This document shows, in pieces, positions 56,950 through 64,000 of a stretch of 64,000 bases of DNA. The stretch comes from Anoplopoma fimbria (Eukaryota; Chordata; Actinopteri; Perciformes; Anoplopomatidae): the NCBI RefSeq assembly GCF_027596085.1, contig NC_072457.1:28870787-28934786 (forward strand), in the 5' to 3' direction. Every line of letters starts with the position of its first letter. The first letter of the stretch is position 1. Under the pieces are notes generated by a model. It was not told the DNA's origin and searched no databases. It was given only the letters and a program-made list of their open reading frames with translations. The translations under genes were made by a program, and so were the position numbers.

Positions 56950-57800
56950 GCCTACGTTCTTGATTGGTTAATCTCTTATCTGTCAATCAGGTCTTTCTCT
57001 GTCATGCTTGGAGATGCCTTCTCCTCTTGTTTTCCTGAGAAGGTTTATTCTTGGTCCCCTTGTATTTACTATATATTTACATAAAGCCATGGAGCAAATC
57101 GTGCGTAGAAGTAGTACATTTTAATTGCTATGTGAATAATACACAACTGTATGTCGAGCCTTATAACCAATGTGTCTTTTAATATGTTCTGCCTTGCTGA
57201 CATTAAGAATTCAATGTCCAAAAAAGTCCTGCAGTTGAAATAATTATAATTACCCCTTCTGGCCCCAGCACTAGCAGCATTAACAATCTCTCATCTAGTA
57301 TGGGGGTTTATAATGTACACAAAAAGAGTCCCCTAACCCAGGTCTACTTATGACTAAAGTTGTCCAATTCTGCTTTGTCAAACTGAGACATTCAACCAAG
57401 ATCATGTAATTCCTTTGATCTGCAGATTGGTAAAAGGTCATCCATGCTTTTATCTTGACTACTGCAACACACTTTATTCTGGTATCAGCAGGCGAAACAT
57501 CGGAAGACTGCAGCTGACGTGAAACGATGCTGACCTGGTTACCTGTGTGTTTTAGAAATTGATTTTAAGATGTTATTGCTGGTTTCTAAAACCTTGAGTG
57601 GCCAGTCTCCTGCCTAAATCTGTGCTCTGCTAACTCACTAATGGCCTGATTGTTGCTACAGATCCTCTGGCATTTCCCCGTTAATGGTTCCTAAATCTAG
57701 AAGTAACCGGGCCTTTGCTGTCCGGGACCCTTAGCTGGGGAACTTTGTGACTTAACGTGTAAATTTGTGTAAGAGCTTTGGCAACAGTAACAGGACTGCA
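56950..57800 (+). pseudogene. fossil L2/CR1-group LINE, reverse transcriptase region, plus strand
   Basis: Broken frames on the plus strand follow the order of the enzyme: LDWLISYLSIRSFSV near 56965, a CYVNNTQLYV-like remnant of the catalytic YADD box near 57130, LDYCNTLYSGISRRNIGRLQL near 57450-57515, LTWLPVCF then IDFKMLLLVFKTLSG near 57535-57600, and an RAFAVRDP-like end near 57710. Many stops and shifts, so non-functional. The same type as the 24-kb fossil, in the opposite orientation. Confidence 0.75.
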
Positions 57801-59216
57801 CTGTATGTGTTAATGATAATCATATTGATGGTGGCCAGATTGAGATGAAAAGTCCTTCACCCACTCAGAAGGCACTAGAACTTGTACAGTAAAGTGTAAT
57901 CTCTTCCCCGGGGTTTTTCACAAGCTCTTGTGGTGCTTTGATCTTGGATGGATAAAAGAGGTCTTGGTTAGACAGTCACACTGTAGAGAGCTACTCTAAG
58001 TACGCATTCCTCCAACGCCACTGAATCCTTCTGATCATTTCTGCTTTTTTATCCCCATCTTCCATTTTGTATGTTTTCTCCATCTTTCACCCTTTCCCAT
58101 CATGTCCTGTGCCTTTATATTTTCATTGTCCTCTCCCTTTGTTTTTATCCTTCACTTCTTTAAAATCCTCGTAGCTCTTTTTTTTTTACCTGTTTCTACC
58201 ATCACTCCATTGTTTTTTTACATCATTGCTATTTCTGTCGCTCTCAGTCCCCTTTTTACTTAATTCTTGCCTTCCTGTTTGTGTCATCCATTTTCATTTC
58301 TCCTTCCTTTGCAGCAGCCTCAGTCATTTAAGATGATGGTCTAACTTGTGCTCAGACGTCTAACTCCATTTGGTAACCGTAACAACACCTTGGTAACCAT
58401 GATGTTTTCATAACTGTGTATCTGCTCCGGTAATGGGTGGAAATTCTGTTTTTTGATTGTTGCACAGTTGATAAAATGGCACATCGAGGGTGATCATGAG
58501 CTGACTTTCCTTAGAGTATTTATTTTTGATAACAGACCTCTGAAACTAAAAGCAACCGGGGCTTTTTCTTAGTATGTCCTGGTCCGTTTAATTAAGACCC
58601 AGTCACCAGCGCTTGGTTTCATAAGCTTCTGTCAGCTGCTTTCTGCTAGAAAAAGTTCATTATTTCCCCCATCTGGTGCTTTAAATGTTTCACAGAGGGA
58701 ATCACAGGCAAAGAATCAGCCTTTGGAACTCATAAATTAGACCAAATTATGAGCCAAAGCCTGTAATTGAGTTTCTGAATATAAAAGTGACAGTCACGCT
58801 CTCTGCCAAGCTTGGAAAGCTTTTTTTTTTTTTTTTTTTTTTTAAAAGGGACAACTAATAATGTATTGAGGATGTAAAATGCAATGAAATGAAAATGCCT
58901 GGATGTACACAATCCTCAATCGCCGAGTCGATCTCAAAATCTCAAACAAAGGGGAGTTTTTTGTTTTTTAAATAAAGCTAACTGCCCACACATCCCCGTC
59001 ACTTCTCCAACTCCCTGACTCACACTTTTACTGATCATCACAATACAGAGGAGGCATAATAAAGACCTGTAGGGCTCCATCACAAAAGATGCAAATTTAT
59101 AGATATAGTATATGCTTTTAGAAAAAAACACTTACACATGCTCCAGTTCAGACTTAGAGGATAGTGTGCACCAATTACTCTCTTTACCCTTCCATTATAT
59201 TTTTCAACTCACCATC

Positions 59217-59250
<34 letters not shown>

Positions 59251-60879
59251 CGTTTGTTCGCCACGACACATCTAGCTGCAAATGGCTAAAGTAAGGCCAT
59301 AATATATAGGATATGGCTATGTCCAGGTGTGATATAACCATGGCAACAGGCACCTGCCAATATGCTGTCTAACAATCGCTGAGAAATAAAAGAAACGAAT
59401 GAATGAGTGTTTTTTGTGGTCTTAGTGTTTTATAAAGCAGATGTTTCACGGTGAATAAAGTATTTTTTAGACTCTCCATCTCGTCTCCATCTCCGCAAGC
59501 ATAAATAGGAAATCCATTATCACAATTCGATGCACCCCACAGAGTCATTTACCTCTATATTTCTACCACACAGAGAAGGATTTGGTTTTGCAATTCTTCC
59601 ACCAAAAGAACAAAATATGGACGTTAACAAAGTTGGAGCAAAATATTATTCAACAATGGTTATCAATCTCCTTTTTCCTTTTACTCTGACTCTCTCTCAC
59701 ATACAATACCAGGTGTGTCCTCTGAATCAATCAACACTACTGGTCTAGCTATAGGAGTGGCAGATGCAGGAGAGAAGTGCCCCTGTAGAAATTAAATTTG
59801 AAGCTCCAGGTTGACAGAGTGAAGGTTAGTGGCAGGCGAAGAGGAGATGGTGACATGGATAGAGATATAAATATTGACCTTTGTCAGTCCCAGTCATTAT
59901 AAACTGCAATACACACTGAAGACCACTGCTACAGCACTGGGAGTGAAACTGTGAGCTTTCAGTCAGTTTATAATACCTTGATTAGGCCGTACAGCATATT
60001 ACTGTAGGTTAATAGGTGACTTGGTGTTTTGTTCAAACCTGTTTGTTTTTTTTCTTCGTTAATTCAAATTTCACAGACACACAAACTACAAAAACATCTT
60101 ACTTTTAAAGGCCTCGTGTGTGTGTGTGTTCCCAGAGAAAAGGAACAAAAAGATAAGAAAAGAAAGCAAAACATCTCGGTTCGGCGCGGAACAACAGAGT
60201 GCTTTTCAGTGAGCTGTCACTTTAGTGACAGCCAGTCTAGACATGATTAGACTGTTTGAGTGTGTTTGTGTGAAAAGTAAAAAAAACAAGAGCAAGAGTT
60301 TGTGTACAATACAGGATAACATCATGTAGACAGCTGTAACAATGCAATGATGTACAATATGTTGGGCACACGCAGTCTTTATCAAACATGGTAAATCAAC
60401 AACAATCTTGAAGGAAATTAAGACATTTTGCATGGCTGGGGGAGTATCAAGATGTGAATCTTTTGAATCGTTATAAAAAATACTCCTACATTTAGACTAA
60501 AGACAAATGATCCAGGTATGTGTGTGTGAGTATCTGTATGTGTGCTCGTCTCATGTCTCTGTCGGTCCATCCTCCTGTGTGCCAAATTAAAATGAGAATG
60601 TCAATGATAATCCCCTTCAGAGCCACGCTGGAGGGACAGCAGCATCCTTGCTCTCTTCATTAATCAGCCCAGCCCTGGTGACAGTAAAGCTCCAGCAACC
60701 TAATTAACCACGATGGCTGTCGGTAGTTTAATCTCCACGGCCTCACAAAACAAGCGTTGCGTTCCAACAGAGATTTACAGGAAGCCAGGGCTAAGAGCCC
60801 ACACAGAACGATGAAAACTTTGCGGGACAAAGACACAGTCAGCCTGCTGCTCCTCTGTGGAAACTGTGTGTGTGTGTGT

Positions 60880-60924
<45 letters not shown>

Positions 60925-61482
60925 AGTGTGTGTGTGCTCATCTTTGAGGATGCAAGGTTGTGTAACACAGTCTGTTATGTGCTCAAATGCTTTTTGTTTG
61001 AGTTTTCTCTTTGCATGCATTTGGGAGCATTCGTATATTTCCAAAAGACCAAATAGTAAGGCTCAAACAAACGAGCGACTAAATTTAGAGACTCATCTCC
61101 TCTCACCTGCAGTCGTGTCTCTGCTCCCAGGAGGAGGAACGGGTCGGGTGGCAGCGTGCAGCTCACAGGGTGAACTCCAGTGTCAAGACTGCAGGTAATT
61201 AAGGATACTAAGTGTTGCTGTGGCCCAGTTTCTCCAATACCTGAACATAGACAGCAAAAGAAAAAATGATGAAGAAAAGTATTTATTTTTTTAAACGCCA
61301 TGTTGTAGGTCGCTGAATATGTTCATTTTCCTTAAAGGGTTAGTACAACATTTTTCTGAAATACACCCTAATTGCTTCCGTTATGAAAATATTACTATCG
61401 CTCTCATATCTTCGCATTAAAGGAGAACTATGTTCATTACTTCTTAGATTTCACTTTGAAAGCTAAGACCATTGGTTCAGTA
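57801..61482. other. no gene seen; intergenic with microsatellites and candidate conserved stretches
   Basis: A poly(T) run at 58820-58843, a (CT)n tract at 59219-59248 and a (GT)n tract at 60867-60938. The stretches 58530-58700 and 60590-60770 look unique and rich in TAAT and CAGC cores. A 20-bp near-perfect palindrome lies at 60213-60232. No exon recognised. Confidence 0.45.
60867..60938 (+). repeat. (GT)n microsatellite with CAGT interruptions
   Basis: GT units broken by CAGT near 60879 and 60923. Open frames through it are artefacts. Confidence 0.95.
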
Positions 61483-62006
61483 CAGGGGTGGCAAACATAT
61501 GGCCCACGGGCCAGAACTGGCCAGCCAGAGGGTTCAATCCGGCTCACTAGATGACTTTGCAAAGTGTAAAAAAATCTGAGAAGTCTTTATTCCAATAAAA
61601 TGCACTGCTATTCCTGTTTGTCCACTGGGGGTCGTGTTGCACGAATAAGAGTAGCAGGCCCTATGCCGGATGCACTATTATAGATCCCACATGACTACAT
61701 ACAGGCTACGTGACACAACACTGTAAAGCGTGGGCTAATGTTCATACAGGAGCCACCAGTAGATGATGTCTGTCAAAAAGGAGAAAAGTAGACATAGAAT
61801 GTTGGGTTTTGAAAGAAAAATGGACCTTGCATGCTTGTTCATTCACAGCACCTTTAAGTGCTAACGGAAAATGCCATCGGCGCCAAAATCAGAATCATAA
61901 TGCCAAGAAAAAAAATAATTTTCAAGGAAAAGTGAAAGCAGAGAAGATAAATAGATTGTTAGCAGTTCTAAATACACAGATACAAAGAGTTGCTAAAAAA
62001 CAGTAA
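61483..62006 (+). pseudogene. hAT transposon 5' end and transposase N-terminal remnant
   Basis: Begins with a hAT-type terminal CAGGGGTGGCAAAC and the common phrase GGCCCACGGGCCAGAACTGGCC. Further on, ATG 61766 opens MSVKKEKSRHRM, and after a frame change KEKWTL (61812) and FQGKVKAEKINRL (about 61920) follow. These match the start of Charlie-like transposases, the group that also gave rise to the GTF2IRD2 and ZBED5 genes. The BED zinc finger is mostly deleted and no catalytic domain is seen. Confidence 0.6.
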
Positions 62007-63477
62007 GAGGTAAGATAAATGAACACTGTGACAATCATACATGTTGAACACAAGTTTATCCAGATGTCTTGGAGGTCCCTTCAATATCCTTCGATGTATT
62101 TATTTTAAAGTGCCTGCCCTATTCCAAACAGTTCCCAATGACATCTTATCAGATGGTTCTGTGTCAAAAACTGCTCGGCTGGTCAGGTCAGGGGTTTCCA
62201 GGTTTGGTACCATTATGCCTGTACATAGCCCAAAACCTGTGCTCACAGTCCGTGTCTGGCAACCCATTACATAGCCCGACACGCTGCACAGAAGTACTGG
62301 GATTAATGAATGGCTAAACTGCTGTTGATCAAGAAACAAAATGTAGTTCCCCATCGAACCTAGAATTGGTGTTTTTACATTTTTGTAGAGGTTTAAAAAT
62401 ATGATACGCTGTGTTAAAATGTTAGCTTTTGATGTCATGGTACGCGTTTTCTTCTGTTTCCAGTTTTATATCTAAGCCAGGCTCAATACGTTCTGGCTTC
62501 ATCTCTCTCCTTGCACATGAGATTGATATCCATATTCTCAACCCACTTTCTAAAGGCAGGCAAAACAGCAAATTCCCCAAATTTGAAAGTTCCCCTTAAG
62601 CTTTGTGTTTAGTGACACATAAACCAGCTTTTACCAGTTTATAAACTCTGGCAAAGCTCACTGGGATTGGAGCCTATTATGTGCCCCGTATTAAATAAAA
62701 GATGCCTCACAGTGACTAAATGTAGGAGGCCCCAGTCCTGATTAAATCACTCCGGACAGGCCAAATGAAAGTCACTGTCAACACAGTTGGGATGAGTAAC
62801 ACTGTGATGAAGATTTTAAAGGCCAGAAGAAGCTGGCAGAGTGCCGGGTGAACTATTCCTGTCTCTGGAGAGGAGATCTCTGGTGATCAAGAAACACACT
62901 CTGAGAACCAGGCCTACATATTGCCTGTGTGAAGTAGCATTCATGCACAAACTGGCATAGAAAGAGTTGTCTTATCATAAAAATATGAATCAACATGTGT
63001 GGAAAAGCCTCCAAATGAAAACATAAATATCTTTACTGCTTCCAGGTGGCTGCATTAGGGGTCAGGGGTAAAATCAATTCTCAAATAACATTAGCAAGAT
63101 CATCTTTCTCTTGGAGGCAGTTGTATCTCTGCAAGAACAAAAGCTAATGGTAAGGTGCTCAATGACAGATGATAGTTTGGTTAAATGAACCACGCTGGCA
63201 TCAACCTTCACATTTGACAGACGCAACTATTATTCAAAATGGGTTCAGGCTGAATTGTTTTAGTCTATTAAATCTCTCTTTTGTACGACTGTTTTGCTTT
63301 TCGCTCTAAATACAAAGCTTCTGTCAAAAGAAAAAGAAGAAGCAGTTAAAGGAAAACTTAATGAGCTAGTGAAAATGTAACATTTAATGTTACATGCCTG
63401 ATAAGTCATCCGAAATTAAAGATGAGAGAGGTTAAGAAGAAAATTTCCTGAGCATCAAAGACATTCACAAATCAATC
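62007..63477. other. no gene seen; intergenic
   Basis: Short ORFs only. No mobile element or exon recognised between the hAT remnant and the RTE-like copy. Confidence 0.5.
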
Positions 63478-63855
63478 CCTCATCCATCCATTTTTCATTG
63501 CTTATCTAGGTCTGGGCTGCAGTATATCTAAGTACAGTATGTAAAGCAAGAGACTTCCTTTCTCCCACAGGGGCTGAGAAGAAAGGAAGTCCGCTCCCTC
63601 CTGGGAGATGATGTTCCCAGAAGATGGAATATGCTATCCCCTCAGGGTCTTCCCTTAGTTCTCCTCCCAGCTGGTGATTGAAGACAAACCTTCAAAGGGA
63701 GGCATCCAGGAATCACCCTTATAAGATGTTCATAACAACTAAATGAGCTCCTATTAATGCAAAGGAGCAGCAGCTCCACCCCAAGCTCCTTCTGGAAGCA
63801 TGAGCTCCTCTCCCTCTCTCTAAAAGTGAGCTCAACTATGCTGAGGAGGGAATAC
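63478..63855 (-). pseudogene. decayed 3' end of an RTE/Rex3-like LINE, minus strand
   Basis: The minus strand carries a corrupted version of the 43.3-44.0 kb element: KELGVELLLLCINR, HLIRV-PG-LPL and a GRRTKGRP end. Its 3' end reads GCAATGAAAAATGGATGGATG, with GATG-type units at 63480-63490. Frameshifts, stops and a deletion make it older than the 43-kb copy. Confidence 0.75.
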
Positions 63856-64000
63856 ATTCTGTATCAGTCTTCTCATTCTTTTAGTCATGAAAACGTATCC
63901 TCATCCAACGGTTCGTATGATATCTTACGAAAAGTTACTCCTCTATTTTCGTGCGGGAAAGATCATGAAGTTCTAAGTTGGGTTTTGGCAACAAAACTAT
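63856..64000. other. window end; nothing recognised
   Basis: May hold more of the decayed LINE, but similarity fades before 63860. Confidence 0.4.

Overview
This window is vertebrate nuclear DNA, most probably from a spiny-rayed (acanthomorph-type) teleost. I infer this from its make-up: long (CA/GT)n, (GA)n and (ATT)n microsatellites, tRNA-derived SINEs with fish-type tails, fossil L2-like and RTE/Rex3-like LINEs, a Gypsy-like solo LTR, a hAT remnant, and one intronless G-protein-coupled receptor gene whose closest match by eye is the alpha-2D adrenergic receptor, a subtype retained in fish and lost in mammals. There are no bacterial or viral genes and no CRISPR array.

The only convincing intact protein-coding gene is the alpha-2 adrenergic receptor at 31342-32694 (+). 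It is a single exon of 450 codons with all seven transmembrane segments and every landmark of an amine receptor. Its apparent leader (about 30850-31341) carries several short upstream ORFs. Its apparent 3' UTR holds a (GT)n tract of about 110 bp and a possible poly(A) signal at 34091.

The rest is a gene desert with relics of mobile elements. From left to right: a SINE after an (ACGC)n tract (3.3 kb); a second SINE (6.7 kb); a partial LTR on the minus strand (7.4-7.9 kb); a (CA)n tract (9.5 kb); unclassified fish repeats (13.9 kb and 15.7-16.3 kb); an L2-like reverse-transcriptase fossil on the minus strand (23.9-24.8 kb); a repeat tail (27.2 kb); the receptor gene (31-34 kb); a SINE (35.5 kb); further repeat pieces (38.9, 40.7, 42.6 and 43.0 kb); an RTE-like LINE 3' end (43.25-44.0 kb); a solo LTR with a 5-bp target duplication (47.4-47.9 kb); a 37-bp perfect inverted repeat (52.6 kb); an L2-like fossil on the plus strand (56.95-57.8 kb); a hAT transposase remnant (61.5-62.0 kb); and a decayed minus-strand copy of the same RTE family (63.5-63.85 kb). 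Several unique, TAAT-rich stretches look like conserved non-coding elements and could regulate the receptor or a neighbour outside the window. That is inference without alignment.

The observations most worth following are the perfect 37-bp-arm hairpin at 52558-52661, a 26-bp palindrome beside a 12-bp tandem duplication at a repeat junction (43129-43184), the upstream ORFs of the receptor, and the SR/KS-rich third intracellular loop. I did not find a new multi-gene system, and none should be claimed from this sequence.
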